Positions 39,849 through 49,728 of a DNA stretch of 64,000 bases are shown here, one piece after another. Location of the stretch: NCBI RefSeq assembly GCF_004004555.2, contig NZ_SACP01000001.1:62001-126000 (forward strand), in the 5' to 3' direction. Below the pieces are notes generated by a model that saw nothing but the letters and a program-made list of their open reading frames with translations, made no database searches and had not been told where the DNA came from. Source of the DNA: Methylobacterium oryzihabitans (GTDB lineage Bacteria > Pseudomonadota > Alphaproteobacteria > Rhizobiales > Beijerinckiaceae). Position 1 is the first letter of the stretch, and the number at the start of each line of letters is the position of its first letter. The translations under genes and the position numbers were made by a program.

Positions 39849-40964
39849 TTGGAAGACTCACCGCCACCGTCCCTCCCGCCGGTCGAGGCCGAGGGGCGCT
39901 ACTTCGACGGCACCAGCGCCCGGCCGCATCCGGTGTCGCTGCGCCTCGACGACCGCCTCCGGATCGACGGCTCCGACCTGACCCGGGACTGGAACCCCCT
40001 CGACCTGCGGGCCGGCGATTCGGTGCCGCCGCTGATGCGGGTCGGCCCGGCCGGGGCGGCGGAGCGGGTCGAGTTCTCGGACGCGGCGCTCGCCGCCGCC
40101 CTGGCGCAGCGTTCCCCCGATCTTCACCGGCGAGAGGAAGCGGGCAGCGTCCTGCGCCTCGTGCTGTGGTCGGTCGCCGCCGGGGTGTCGGTGCTGCTCG
40201 TCGCGCTGTTCGGGGTGCCGCACCTCGCCCGCGTCCTCGCCCCGCTGGTGCCGGACGCCGTCGAGTCGCGGCTGGGCGCCGCGGTCGAGCCGCAGGTGCT
40301 GCGGCTGCTCGGCAACCCGCCGGCCTGCGCCGAGCCGGCCGGGCGTGCGGCCCTCGACCGTCTGGTGGCCCGGCTCGTTGCGGCGGCGCCGGCGGGCGGC
40401 GCCCTGCCGGCGGATCTCGCGGTCGGCGTGCGCCGCCACGGCATGGCCAACGCCCTCGCGCTGCCGGGCGCCCGGGTGATCCTGCTGTCGAACCTCATCG
40501 CCCGGGCCACTTCGCCCGACGAGGTCGCGGCGATCCTGGCGCACGAACTCGGCCATGTCGGCGTGCGCGACCCGACGCGCTCGCTGATCCGCTCCTCCGG
40601 CACCTCGTTCCTGCTCAGCCTCGTGCTCGGCGACCTCACCGGCTCGACCATCGTGGTGGCGGTCGGCGAGGCGCTGCTGTCGGCGGGCTACAGCCGCGAC
40701 GCCGAGCGGGCGGCCGACGCCTACGCGGTCGACCTGATGGGACGGGCCGGCGGCAACGGCGCCGCGCTCGCCGACATCCTCGAACGCATCGCCGGTGACG
40801 ACAAGGAGAGCGGCAGCCTCGATTGGCTGCGCAGCCACCCCGTCACCCGCGAGCGGGCGGCGGCGATCCGCGCCCAGGCCGGCCCCGAGGCGCCGGCCCG
40901 GCGGATCATGCCGCCGGAGGAGTGGGCGGCCCTGAAGGGGATCTGCCCGACGTCGGAGCCGTGA
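39849..40964 (+). CDS. M48 family zinc metalloprotease
   Basis: 371 aa. A soluble N-terminal domain (about 1-95, YFDGTSARPHPVSLRL) is followed by a membrane helix (about 102-125) and an M48 peptidase domain with HExxH in ILAHELGHV and the third ligand region DAERAADAYAVDLM. The start is a TTG directly after the DUF898 stop; no ATG fits the N-terminal domain. Co-transcription with DUF898 suggests one functional unit, perhaps membrane-protein quality control. Confidence 0.88.
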   Translation: MEDSPPPSLPPVEAEGRYFDGTSARPHPVSLRLDDRLRIDGSDLTRDWNPLDLRAGDSVPPLMRVGPAGAAERVEFSDAALAAALAQRSPDLHRREEAGSVLRLVLWSVAAGVSVLLVALFGVPHLARVLAPLVPDAVESRLGAAVEPQVLRLLGNPPACAEPAGRAALDRLVARLVAAAPAGGALPADLAVGVRRHGMANALALPGARVILLSNLIARATSPDEVAAILAHELGHVGVRDPTRSLIRSSGTSFLLSLVLGDLTGSTIVVAVGEALLSAGYSRDAERAADAYAVDLMGRAGGNGAALADILERIAGDDKESGSLDWLRSHPVTRERAAAIRAQAGPEAPARRIMPPEEWAALKGICPTSEP

Positions 40965-41007
40965 TCCGGAAATGGCTCTAAACGACTGATCTCAAAGTCA
41001 AGTTTTA

Positions 41008-41308
41008 GAGCGCGGGATCCCCTCTCCCGAGTGGGCTATCGCTTTTCCCGAGTGGGCTATCGCTTTCACACATCTCCGTCTGATCGTTCTCACCCTATGA
41101 AAACCGCGCGCCTCTCCTCTCCCTTGTGGGGAGGAGCCGGAGGTGGGGGTGGTGCAGGTGGCACCGCCGCGCTCTACGCGGCGCCACCCCCACCCCTAAC
41201 CCCTCCCCACAAGGGGGAGGAGAAAGCGCGAGCATTGACAAGGGGTTGGTCTTCAGAGGCGAAGTGTGAATCTGCAAGCCCGAGTGGGAGAGGGAGACCC
41301 GCGCCTCG
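41008..41308. repeat. Composite palindromic repeat (41 kb copy)
   Basis: The outer ends contain GCGGGATCCCCTCTCCCGAG on the left and CCCGAGTGGGAGAGGGAGAC on the right, shared with the 53 kb repeat. Inside lies a large inverted repeat (about 41105-41230, arms reading CTCTCCCTTGTGGGGAGG and its near-complement) bounded by GTGGGGGTGG and CCACCCCCAC. No protein coding. Confidence 0.65.
41025..41066 (+). repeat. Two head-to-tail copies of a 21-bp repeat
   Basis: TCCCGAGTGGGCTATCGCTTT occurs at 41025-41045 and again, exactly, at 41046-41066. Confidence 0.9.
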
Positions 41309-41401
41309 TCGAAAACCGCCCTCGAAGACTAGACTGGGCACAGACGACCGCTGCCCCGTCTCATCCGCAGGGAACTGCAAGGATGGACCGGCGCCGGCCC
41401 G

Positions 41402-42163
41402 TCAGCGATACGCCGCGGCGATCCCGAGAAAATCTTCGGCCTTGAGGCTCGCGCCGCCGACCAGGGCCCCGTCGACGTTCTCGACCGCCATCAGCTCGGC
41501 GGCGTTGCCGGGCTTGACCGAGCCGCCGTAGAGGATGCGGACCCCCCTGCCCTCCTCGCCGAGCTTCGCCACCAGCTCGCGCCGGATCAGGGCGTGGACC
41601 TCGGCGACGTCGGCCGGGGTCGGGGTGAGGCCGGTGCCGATCGCCCAGACCGGCTCGTAGGCGATCACCGTGTCGGCCGCGGCGGCGCCGTCGGGCAGCG
41701 AGCCGGCGAGCTGGCTCGACACCACCGACAGGGTGTGGCCGGCCTCGCGCTCGGCCCGGGTCTCGCCGACGCAGATGATCGCGATCAGGCCGGCGCGGCG
41801 GGCAGCGAGCGCCTTGTCGCGGATCTCGGCATCGGTCTCGTGCTGGTCGGCGCGGCGCTCGGAATGGCCGACGATGACGTGGCTGGCGCCGCAATCGGCG
41901 AGCATCTCGGCCGAGACGCAGCCGGTATGGGCGCCGCTCGCCGCCGGGTGCACGTCCTGGCCGCCGATGCGGACCGCCGAGCCCGCCACCGCCTCGGCGA
42001 AGGCGCCGATCAGGGTCGCGGGCGGGCAGACCAGCACGTCGATGCGGGCCGCCAGCGCCGGGTCGACCCCGTCGCGGACCGCCTCGACGACGCCCCGCGA
42101 CCCGCGGGTGCCGTTCATCTTCCAGTTGCCCGCCACCAGCGGCCGCGGCCGATCGCTCGTCAT
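41402..42163 (-). CDS. tpiA: Triosephosphate isomerase
   Basis: 253-aa TIM-barrel enzyme interconverting dihydroxyacetone phosphate and glyceraldehyde-3-phosphate. It has the N-terminal Lys motif VAGNWKMNG, the catalytic His (VIVGHSERR) and Glu ([11 protein letters not shown]), and the phosphate loop [10 protein letters not shown]. The ATG is preceded by GGGAGCGAG. Divergent from ppiD, an arrangement common in Hyphomicrobiales. Confidence 0.96.
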   Translation of the reverse strand: MTSDRPRPLVAGNWKMNGTRGSRGVVEAVRDGVDPALAARIDVLVCPPATLIGAFAEAVAGSAVRIGGQDVHPAASGAHTGCVSAEMLADCGASHVIVGHSERRADQHETDAEIRDKALAARRAGLIAIICVGETRAEREAGHTLSVVSSQLAGSLPDGAAAADTVIAYEPVWAIGTGLTPTPADVAEVHALIRRELVAKLGEEGRGVRILYGGSVKPGNAAELMAVENVDGALVGGASLKAEDFLGIAAAYR

Positions 42164-42326
42164 CTCTCGCTCCCTGAAGCCCGAACCGCGGCCGTAACAG
42201 ACCCCTCCCCGGGGCGCAAACCGCCGGCGGCCGCGCGCTTCCCGGGCGGCTCCGAATGGTCTATCGCGGGCGCGACAGGTCCAGGACACAGAGGCCCCGG
42301 CATCCGGGGCGCCTTCGAGGAACGCG

Positions 42327-44228
42327 ATGCTGCAGGGATTCCGCGCCGCCAGCCAGAGCTGGCTCGGCAAGATCGTGGTCACGATCGTCTTCGGCATGCT
42401 GATCGTCGGCCTCGCGATCTTCGGCATCGGCGACATCTTCCGCGGCGGCGGCAGCAATGCGGTCGCGACCGTCGGCAGCACCCAGATCAGCACCGAGGCG
42501 GTCCGCACCGCCTACCAGAACCAGCTCCAGCGCCTCGCCCGCCAGACCCGCCGCAGCCTCACGCCCGATCAGGCCCGGGCGCTCGGCCTCGACCGGCAGG
42601 TGCTCGGCCACCTCATCACCGAGGCGACCCTCGACCAGAAGACCCGCGAGATGGGCCTGCGGGTGTCGGACGCCGCCGTGATCCGGCTGATCCAGGAGGA
42701 GCCGGCCTTCAAGGGGCCGGACGGCAATTTCAGCGTCGACGCGTTCCGCGACACCCTGCGGCAGGCCGGGCTGACCGAGGCCGGCTTCGTGCAGGAGCAG
42801 CGCGCGGTCGCCGCCCGGCTCCAGCTCGCCGAGGCGGTCACCGCCGACCTGCCGGTGCCCCTCGCCGCCCGCGAGGCGATCCACCGCTACAACGCCGAGC
42901 GCCGCAGCGCCGCCGTGATGACGCTGCCCGAGAGCGCCGCCGGCGAGGTGCCGGCTCCGACCGACGAGGAGATCACGGCGTTCTACAACGACCGCAAGAG
43001 CGCGTTCCGGGCGCCGGAAACCCGCACGGTTTCCCTGCTCGTCCTCGACCCCGCCGCGCTCGCCAAGCCCGATGCGGTGCCGGAGGCCGACGCCCGCGCC
43101 CGCTACGAGGCCGAGCAGGGCAAGTTCGGCACGCCCGAGCGCCGCACGATCCAGCAGATCGTCTTCCCCAACGAGGCCGACGCCGCCGCGGCGCTGGAGC
43201 GCATCCGCTCGGGCGCGGCGACGTTCGAGGCGGTCGCGACCGAGCGCGGCCTCGACGCCAAGGCCCTCGACCTCGGCACCGTCACCCGGGCCGAGCTGTA
43301 CGACCCCGCCGTCGCCGAGGCCGCCTTCGCGCTGGCGCCGGAGACGGTCAGCGCCCCGGTCCAGGGCCGGTTCGGCAGCGTGCTGCTGCGCGTCGCCGCG
43401 GTCCAGCCCGGCTCGGTCAGGCCGTTCGACGAGGTGGCGGGCCAGATCCGCGCCGAGATCGCCCGCGAGCGCGCCGTCGACGGCCTCGACAAGGCCCACG
43501 ACGCGGTCGAGGACGAGCGCGCCGGCGCCAAGCCGCTCGCCGACATCGCGAAAGAGCGCGGCCTGCCGCTGATCGCGCTGCCGGCGGTGGACGCCCAGGG
43601 CCGCGACAAGCAGGGCAACCCTGTCGCCGGCATCCCCGACAAGGACACGACGCTCGCCGCCCTGTTCCGCTCCGAGATGGGGGCCGACAACGAGGCCCTG
43701 CGCACCCGCGACGGCGGCTACATCTGGTACGACGTCACCCATGTCGACCCGGCCCACGACAAGCCGCTGGACGAGGTGCGCGACGCCGTCGCGGCGCAGT
43801 GGAAGGCCGACGAGATCGGCCGGCGCCTGTCGGCCAAGGCCCGCGAGGCGGTGGAGCGCCTCGACAAGGGCGAGGCCGTCGAGGCGGTGGCCGCTTCCCT
43901 CGGCGTCGAGGCCCAGGAGGTCGCCGACCTCGCCCGCAACCGCGGCAAGGACGGGCTCTCGACCGAGACCGTCGGGCGCATCTTCGCGACGCCGGTCGGC
44001 AAGGCCGGCTCGGCGGCGGCCGGCAGCGGCCGGGTGGTGTTCCGGGTCACCGGCGCCACGGTGCCGGCCTTCGTCGCCACGGCGCCCGCCGCCGGTGGCG
44101 TGGAGCAGCAGTACCGCACCGCGCTCGCCGACGACATCCTGGCCGAGTACCTCGCCGACGTGCAGAAGCAGGCCGGCGTCTCGGTCAACGAGGCCCTGTT
44201 CCGCCGCGCCATCGGCGGCGAGAGCTGA
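42327..44228 (+). CDS. ppiD: Peptidyl-prolyl cis-trans isomerase D (PpiD-type periplasmic chaperone)
   Basis: 633 aa. One N-terminal membrane anchor ([22 protein letters not shown], about 17-38), a SurA-N-like chaperone region, then a parvulin-like domain around residues 235-355 ([34 protein letters not shown]), and a C-terminal chaperone half. It assists folding of exported proteins at the exit of the Sec translocon. Ends 9 bases before trpE, with which it is probably transcribed. Confidence 0.9.
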   Translation: MLQGFRAASQSWLGKIVVTIVFGMLIVGLAIFGIGDIFRGGGSNAVATVGSTQISTEAVRTAYQNQLQRLARQTRRSLTPDQARALGLDRQVLGHLITEATLDQKTREMGLRVSDAAVIRLIQEEPAFKGPDGNFSVDAFRDTLRQAGLTEAGFVQEQRAVAARLQLAEAVTADLPVPLAAREAIHRYNAERRSAAVMTLPESAAGEVPAPTDEEITAFYNDRKSAFRAPETRTVSLLVLDPAALAKPDAVPEADARARYEAEQGKFGTPERRTIQQIVFPNEADAAAALERIRSGAATFEAVATERGLDAKALDLGTVTRAELYDPAVAEAAFALAPETVSAPVQGRFGSVLLRVAAVQPGSVRPFDEVAGQIRAEIARERAVDGLDKAHDAVEDERAGAKPLADIAKERGLPLIALPAVDAQGRDKQGNPVAGIPDKDTTLAALFRSEMGADNEALRTRDGGYIWYDVTHVDPAHDKPLDEVRDAVAAQWKADEIGRRLSAKAREAVERLDKGEAVEAVAASLGVEAQEVADLARNRGKDGLSTETVGRIFATPVGKAGSAAAGSGRVVFRVTGATVPAFVATAPAAGGVEQQYRTALADDILAEYLADVQKQAGVSVNEALFRRAIGGES

Positions 44229-44237
44229 GCGATCCCG

Positions 44238-45752
44238 ATGCTGGTCCTGCCGACGCCCGAGGACGCCGCCTCCGCCTACGCGGAGGGGCGCCCCGTCCTG
44301 CTGCGCACCGTCCTGGTCGCGGATCTCGAAACCCCCGTCGCCGCCTTCCTGAAGCTGCGCGCCGTCGAGGGCGGCCCGGCCTTCCTGCTCGAATCGGTCG
44401 AGGGCGGCGCCGCGCGGGGGCGCTACTCGATGATCGGCCTCGACCCGGACCTGATCTGGCGCTGCGAGGGCGGGCGGGCCTCCCGCGCCGCCCTGCCGGA
44501 CCTCGCCGCGTTCGTTCCCGACGACCGCCCGCCGCTGGTGGCCCTGCGGGCGCTGATCGCCGAGAGCGCGATTCCCGCCGAGCCCGGCCTGCCGCCGATG
44601 GCCGCGGGCCTGTTCGGCTATCTCGGCTACGACATGGTGCGGGAGATGGAGCGCCTCGGCGCCCCCGGCCCCGACCCGATCGGCGTGCCGGACGCGATTC
44701 TGATGCGGCCGACCGTGATGGTGGTGTTCGACGCCGTGCGCGACGAGATCAGCGTCGTCGCCCCGGTCCGGCCGCAGCCGGATCGGCCGTTCCGGGCCGC
44801 GCACGAGGCGGCGCTGGCCCGCCTGGAACGGGTCGCCGACGCCCTCGAAGGCCCGCTGCCGGTCGAGGCGCGGATCAACCCGGCGGAGATCCCGGTCCCC
44901 GCCCCGGTCTCGAACACCGCGCCCGACGCGTTTCGCGGCATGGTCGCCCGGGCCAAGGAGTACATCGCCGCCGGCGACATCTTCCAGGTGGTGCTGTCGC
45001 AGCGCTTCGAGGCGCCGTTCGCGCTGCCGGCCTTCGCCCTCTACCGGGCGCTGCGGCGGGTCAACCCGGCGCCGTTCCTGTGTTACCTCGACTTCGTCGG
45101 CTTCCAGATCGTGTGCTCGTCGCCGGAGATCCTGGTGCGGGTGCGCGACGGCGCGGTGACGATCCGGCCGATCGCCGGCACCCGGCGGCGCGGCGCGACG
45201 CCGGAGGAGGACCGGGCGCTCGCCGACGACCTGCTCGCCGACCCCAAGGAGCGGTCCGAGCACCTGATGCTGCTCGACCTCGGCCGCAACGACGTCGGGC
45301 GCGTGTCGGAGATCGGCAGCGTGCGGGTCACCGATTCGTTCTTCCTCGAATACTACAGCCAGGTCATGCACATCGTGTCGAACGTCGAGGGCCGGCTCGA
45401 CCCGCGCCACGACGCCCTGGCGGCCCTGGCGGCGGGGTTTCCCGCCGGCACGGTCTCGGGCGCCCCGAAGGTGCGGGCGATGCAGATCGTCGACGAGCTG
45501 GAGCGGGAGAAGCGCGGGCCCTATGGCGGCTGCATCGGCTATTTCGGCGCCGACGGGCAGATGGACACCTGCATCGTCCTGCGCACCGCGGTGGTGAAGG
45601 ATGGGCGGATGCACGTCCAGGCCGGGGCCGGGATCGTGCACGATTCCGACCCCGAATCCGAGCAGCAGGAATGCGTCAACAAGGCCAGGGCGCTGTTCCG
45701 GGCCGCCGAGGAGGCGGTGCGGTTCGCCGCCCAAACCCGGCGCGGACAATAG
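44238..45752 (+). CDS. trpE: Anthranilate synthase component I
   Basis: 504-aa chorismate-utilising enzyme, first step of tryptophan synthesis. FLLESVEGGAARGRYSMIGL is the tryptophan feedback site region. The catalytic core has FQVVLSQRFEAPF, SSPEILVRV, RPIAGTRRRGATPEED, LMLLDLGRNDVGRV and the final YGGCIGYFGADGQMDTCIVLRT. The TrpG partner is not in the window. Only 9 bases follow ppiD, so the leader-peptide attenuator known for rhizobial trpE cannot be present directly upstream. Confidence 0.96.
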   Translation: MLVLPTPEDAASAYAEGRPVLLRTVLVADLETPVAAFLKLRAVEGGPAFLLESVEGGAARGRYSMIGLDPDLIWRCEGGRASRAALPDLAAFVPDDRPPLVALRALIAESAIPAEPGLPPMAAGLFGYLGYDMVREMERLGAPGPDPIGVPDAILMRPTVMVVFDAVRDEISVVAPVRPQPDRPFRAAHEAALARLERVADALEGPLPVEARINPAEIPVPAPVSNTAPDAFRGMVARAKEYIAAGDIFQVVLSQRFEAPFALPAFALYRALRRVNPAPFLCYLDFVGFQIVCSSPEILVRVRDGAVTIRPIAGTRRRGATPEEDRALADDLLADPKERSEHLMLLDLGRNDVGRVSEIGSVRVTDSFFLEYYSQVMHIVSNVEGRLDPRHDALAALAAGFPAGTVSGAPKVRAMQIVDELEREKRGPYGGCIGYFGADGQMDTCIVLRTAVVKDGRMHVQAGAGIVHDSDPESEQQECVNKARALFRAAEEAVRFAAQTRRGQ

Positions 45753-45914
45753 CCACGCTCGGTCCGGTGGAATCCTCCAGCACCGCCCAAGTCCCGCCCA
45801 GGTGGCGCCGTAGACCAGCCCCGCGGCCAGACCATGCAACGACAGGACCGGGCCCGGGCCCGGGATCCCGTCGACCATCGCACTTCACGACAGGCGGCCC
45901 GTCCGGATGCACCC

Positions 45915-47549
45915 ATGCTGAAAACCGCCTTCGTCGCCGCGCGTGACCGCCAGCGCCTCCAGGAGATCGCCGGAATCCTGATCGGGTTCGGGGTCAACAA
46001 GGTCGTGGACCGGCTCGGGCTGCGGGCGATCCCGCGCCTCGCCTGGCGCAGCACCCCGGCGGTCGACCTGACCCGGCTGTCCCAGCCCGAGCGGCTGCGG
46101 CGGGCGATCGAGGCGCTGGGGCCGACCTTCATCAAGCTCGGGCAGGTGCTGGCGAGCCGCGCCGACCTGCTGGCGCCGCAATGGACCGAGGAACTCGCCA
46201 AGCTGCACGACAAGGTCGCGCCGGTGCCGTGGGAGGTGATCCGCCCGCAGCTCGAGGCCGATCTCGGCGCTCCGCCGGAACAGATCTTTTCCGAGTTCGA
46301 CATCAACCCGATCGCGTCGGCCTCGATCGCGCAGGTCTATCGGGCGCGGCTGGAGAGCGGTGAGGAGGTGATCGTCAAGGTCCGGCGGCCGGGCCTGCAG
46401 AAGATCATCGAGGCCGACCTGCGGCTCCTGTCGCACGCTACCCGGATCGTCGAGACCGAGTGGCCGGAGATGGCCCGCTACCGGCCGCACGAGCAGATGC
46501 GCCACATCGCCAACGGCCTGCGCGAGGAGCTCGACCTCAACAACGAGGCGCGCAACTGCGAGCTGCTGGCGTCGCAATTCGCCGACCGCGACGACATCGT
46601 TTTCCCGAAGATCTACTGGGAATGGACCTCCGAGCGGGTGCTGGTGCAGGAATTCATGCACGGCATCCCGCCGACCGACGGCCGGCGCCTCGACGAGGCC
46701 GGCCTCGACAAGGTGGTGCTCGCCCAGCGCGGCACCGACGCCTTCCTGCAGATGGCCCTGATCGAGGGCGTGTTCCACGCCGACCCGCATCCGGGCAACC
46801 TGCTGGCGCTGCCGGGCAACCGCATCGGCTTCATCGATTTCGGCATCGTCGGGCGGCTGTCGCAGCGGCGCCGGTCGCAGCTCCTGATCCTGATCGGCTC
46901 GATGCTGAAGGAGGATGCCGACGGGCTGATGGCGGTGCTGCTCGACTGGACCGGCGCCAGCAACCCCGACCTGACCCGGCTGGAGGCGGCGTCCCAGGCC
47001 TTCGTCACCCGCCACAACGGACCGTCGCTCAATCTCGGCCTCGTGCTGACCGACTTCATGACCATGGCGCGGGAGAACGACCTCGCCATGCCGACCGACC
47101 TCGCGATCCTGTTCAAGGGCCTCGTGACGGCGGACGGGGTGATGCGCCAGCTCGACCCGAACTTCGACCTGTTCGCCGCGGCGGGCCCGACGGTGAAGCG
47201 CACCATGCGGGCGCGCCTCAGCCTCAAGGACCTCAAGCCGCGCTTCGAGGGGCTGGCGACCGGCCTGTTCGGCGCCGCCTCGGAACTGCCGACGCTGATC
47301 CACCTGATGCTGGTGCGGCTCAAGCAGGGCCGGGTCACGGTCGAGATCGAGCTGAAGGGGATGGACAAGCTCACCCGCGGCATCGAGCGGGCGGCGGCCC
47401 GCGTCGCGGTCGGCCTCGTCGTCGCCGCCTTCGCGACCCAGCTCGCCCCGAGACTGATGGAGCACGGCACCCCGGCCTTCGCCACCATCGGCATCCTGGT
47501 GCTGACGATCGGGATCGGCTGGATCCTGCTGCTCGCCCGCAACCGCTGA
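45915..47549 (+). CDS. ubiB: UbiB-type atypical kinase/ATPase for ubiquinone synthesis
   Basis: 544 aa of the ABC1/ADCK/UbiB family. It has the invariant KxGQ motif (FIKLGQVLASRADLL), an atypical Ala-rich loop (ASIAQVYRARL), catalytic motifs (HADPHPGNLL, IDFGIVGRLS), and two C-terminal transmembrane helices. Needed for ubiquinone production, probably by mobilising lipid intermediates. Start placed at MLKTAFVAARD; an in-frame ATG 27 codons upstream encodes an Arg-rich unlikely N-terminus. A strong hairpin follows. Confidence 0.92.
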   Translation: MLKTAFVAARDRQRLQEIAGILIGFGVNKVVDRLGLRAIPRLAWRSTPAVDLTRLSQPERLRRAIEALGPTFIKLGQVLASRADLLAPQWTEELAKLHDKVAPVPWEVIRPQLEADLGAPPEQIFSEFDINPIASASIAQVYRARLESGEEVIVKVRRPGLQKIIEADLRLLSHATRIVETEWPEMARYRPHEQMRHIANGLREELDLNNEARNCELLASQFADRDDIVFPKIYWEWTSERVLVQEFMHGIPPTDGRRLDEAGLDKVVLAQRGTDAFLQMALIEGVFHADPHPGNLLALPGNRIGFIDFGIVGRLSQRRRSQLLILIGSMLKEDADGLMAVLLDWTGASNPDLTRLEAASQAFVTRHNGPSLNLGLVLTDFMTMARENDLAMPTDLAILFKGLVTADGVMRQLDPNFDLFAAAGPTVKRTMRARLSLKDLKPRFEGLATGLFGAASELPTLIHLMLVRLKQGRVTVEIELKGMDKLTRGIERAAARVAVGLVVAAFATQLAPRLMEHGTPAFATIGILVLTIGIGWILLLARNR

Positions 47550-47576
47550 GGCGGCCTCGCCCCCCTCCACCTGCGA

Positions 47577-47610
47577 CGAAGCCCCGGAACGGTGCCGTTC
47601 CGGGGCTTCG
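47577..47610. terminator. Strong bidirectional terminator hairpin after ubiB
   Basis: CGAAGCCCCGGAACGG and its perfect complement with a two-base centre give a stem of about 15 bp, between the convergent ubiB and the small gene at 47632. Confidence 0.8.
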
Positions 47611-47631
47611 CTGTCCTGGGTGTGGCGTGGA

Positions 47632-47829
47632 TCAGTGGGTGCTGCGCCGCGGGCCCCGGCGGGTCCGCAATTCGGTCGCCGCGCGGGTGGCGTGACGGGG
47701 GCTGCGGAAGATCCGCCCTTCGAGGGCGTGGTAATCCGGGTGGGCGGAGAAGAAGCGGAAGCCGCCGGGCTCCGGGACGACGATGCCGGCGGAGGTCTCG
47801 CCGATCTCGACGATGCGGGCTGATTGCAT
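47632..47829 (-). CDS. Small conserved-looking hypothetical protein
   Basis: 65 aa starting MQSARIVEIGETSAGIVV, with GGFRFFSAHPDYHALEGRIFRS and a basic tail. An AGGAGA ribosome site lies 8 bases upstream and a strong shared terminator downstream, which together support a real gene. The short beta-rich pattern 'G-I-V-V ... F-R-F-F ... L-E-G' looks structured. Function unknown. Confidence 0.7.
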   Translation of the reverse strand: MQSARIVEIGETSAGIVVPEPGGFRFFSAHPDYHALEGRIFRSPRHATRAATELRTRRGPRRSTH

Positions 47830-48408
47830 GGCACGGGTCTCCTGCCGCCGGCGCGCGTCGGGCCGGCGAGGCGCCGGATCGAGGCCGGCGCGGAATCTCG
47901 GGAAAGGTTCGGGACGGTCAGGCGCGGGGCCGACAGCGGTCCCTGGCCGCGCGGGCCCGCTGCCGGGCCGCGTGGGCTCGGCCCGGGGCCCACCCTCGGG
48001 TCGTTCGCATCACAATCTCCAGATCGCGCGGAGCATCCGGGCCCGCACCGACGCGGGGGAACCGTCTCCCGGCACCGCGGCGCCCCGGGCCGGACCGGTC
48101 CCGAAGCACGCCCGGATCCTCGTCGGAGCAGGGCTCGGTGTCAAGCAAGATGTTCTTTCTGTAGAACAGCTTGAAAGAGAGCAACGTTCTCGCTGGTCCC
48201 GGCCCCGGCAAAATCACCTTCTTTTTACTCGTCCAAACTGGAACCCGGGCCGCGCCTTCCGTGGGGCACACCGCCCGCGCGGGAAGATCCGTTCTTTTTA
48301 ACAAACATTATGGCGGCGGCGTCGGAGCCGGTAGGGCTTGGCGCCGCGGGCTCGGCGGGCCCAGGATGAGGGAGGTGCCGCATCCACGCGGCCGCCCCGG
48401 AGAGCGCC
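47830..48408. other. 579-bp gap, no gene recognised
   Basis: The middle part (about 48135-48310) is clearly less GC-rich than its surroundings and contains T/A runs. No ribosome site plus frame convinces, and no hairpin or repeat copy was seen. It must contain the promoters of the divergent 65-aa gene and the cupin gene, but no -35/-10 pair is clear. Confidence 0.5.
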
Positions 48409-48927
48409 ATGCACAGCGACCCGCATCATCCCCACGATCACGACCACGACCACCCCTCCCCGTCCGACGGCGCGCCGCGCTGGAAGCACGACGGCGTCCA
48501 GGTGATCGCGGGCGACCGCCTCGACCCGAACACCGCGCAGACACCCGGGATGTTCCGGCAGGCGGCGATCAACCACGCCCGCGTCGGGGCGCAGAAGATC
48601 TGGGCCGGCACGGTGGCGATCGAACCCGACGCCAAGACCGGCGTCCACCATCACGGGGCGCTGGAGAGCGTCATCTTCGTGGTGCGCGGGCGGGCCCGCA
48701 TGCGCTGGGGCGAGCGGCTGGAATTCGTCGCCGAGGCGGGGCCGGGGGATTTCATCTACGTGCCGCCCTACGTCCCCCACCAGGAGATCAACGCCTCGCC
48801 CGACCAGCCGCTGGAATGCGTCCTCGTGCGCTCCGACAACGAGGCCGTGGTGGTCAACATCACCGACATCGAGCCGGTCGAGCGTCCCGAGACGGTTTTG
48901 TGGATCGACCCTATTCACCGGCCGTGA
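48409..48927 (+). CDS. Cupin-domain protein with His-rich N-terminus
   Basis: 172 aa. An N-terminal His/Asp-rich stretch (HHPHDHDHDHP) may bind metal. The single cupin domain has the first metal motif GVHHHGALESVIFVVRG and the second GDFIYVPPYVPHQEIN. It may be a dioxygenase-like or sensor cupin; the substrate cannot be inferred. Monocistronic. Confidence 0.85.
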   Translation: MHSDPHHPHDHDHDHPSPSDGAPRWKHDGVQVIAGDRLDPNTAQTPGMFRQAAINHARVGAQKIWAGTVAIEPDAKTGVHHHGALESVIFVVRGRARMRWGERLEFVAEAGPGDFIYVPPYVPHQEINASPDQPLECVLVRSDNEAVVVNITDIEPVERPETVLWIDPIHRP

Positions 48928-49178
48928 CGCAGCGCCATCCCTCCGGAGACCCCACGAAATCAGATTTGCTGGGCGCGATTCCGGCCCTGCGAAGCATCAG
49001 GCAGCTAACCGGCCTAGACCGTCGCAAAGGAGAGAACGCCAAGGCCACGCTTCGGTTCCGTGGTGTGGCATAAAATAGTCTCCGATTTCGCAAAATCAGA
49101 ATGCCCCCGGGTCCTGTTAACACTCTATTAATCTCCCTGACGGAGCCTTTGGGAAAGAGTGAGTAACAGGATCCTCCG

Positions 49179-49538
49179 ATGCCGCAGCCGCAGCTTCGTC
49201 CCGAACTGACGTCCGACGCCGAATGCCCGGTCCCGCTGGAGACGCTGGGCGCGATCTACCGGGGCGACCGCGAGGAGGTGGACGCGATCGTGGCGGGCAT
49301 CCCGCCGCGCACCCGGGCGCGCCTCGCCTCCTACCTCTACAGCAAGAGCCACCTGCACGCGATCGGGCTGCGGGTCGCCGCGACCTGCGAGGAGTTCGAC
49401 CTCGTCCAGGTCGCCGGGGTCGCCGGTTCGGTCCTCTACGCCCAGTCCCGGACCCGCACCCGCCCGGCGGAGGCCCGCGCGCCGGCGACGCGCCGCGTCA
49501 GCCTCGCCGGCTCGCTCGCCGCCCGCGGCGCCGCATGA
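49179..49538 (+). CDS. Hypothetical protein
   Basis: 119 aa. The N-terminal 85 residues look folded (PLETLGAIYRGDREEVDAIVAG, ARLASYLYSKSHLHAIGLRVAATC), followed by a basic, probably disordered tail. AGGA lies 9 bases before the ATG, and the ATG follows a less GC-rich leader. No family recognised, but the codon pattern and helix pattern support a real gene. Confidence 0.7.
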   Translation: MPQPQLRPELTSDAECPVPLETLGAIYRGDREEVDAIVAGIPPRTRARLASYLYSKSHLHAIGLRVAATCEEFDLVQVAGVAGSVLYAQSRTRTRPAEARAPATRRVSLAGSLAARGAA

Positions 49539-49626
49539 CGCCCGTCGGGGCGACTCCCTCCCTCTCCGCCAGTTCCTCTGTTCCCCAGCGACGACGATCC
49601 GGGCCGGGCGCGCCTTCGCGGGTTCA

Positions 49627-49728
49627 TACGGCTTCCGGCTGATCGCTTCGCGATGTGGAAACCGGCGTCGCTCAGGCGCCGCGCGGGCTGGTGACATGGT
49701 TTTCGGAACTGATCGTCCGAAAACCATG
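49627..49728. mobile_element. 102-bp element, family B, copy 2, at the stop codon of a cupin gene
   Basis: Same length as the element at 38195-38296 and about 80% identical over the left 65 bases. TCA flanks it on both sides (49624-49626 and 49729-49731); the right TCA is the complement of the TGA stop of the cupin gene at 49729-50163. A 17-bp perfect stem (49691-49707 with 49716-49732) lies at its right end and could act as that gene's terminator. Confidence 0.78.

Larger units (their letters stand above)
40965..41401. other. 437-bp gap made of palindromic repeats
   Basis: Between the M48 protease gene and the tpiA stop. Holds the repeats listed separately (41008-41308). No gene, ribosome site or promoter recognised. 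Confidence 0.6.

Noticed and set aside
41594..45946. 1450-codon plus-strand open frame over tpiA, ppiD and trpE
   Set aside because: Shadow frame with low-complexity Arg/Pro/Gly composition; three recognised genes occupy the same DNA in other frames.
47918..48304. Minus-strand frame in the 579-bp gap
   Set aside because: Composition changes along its length and no start signal is seen.
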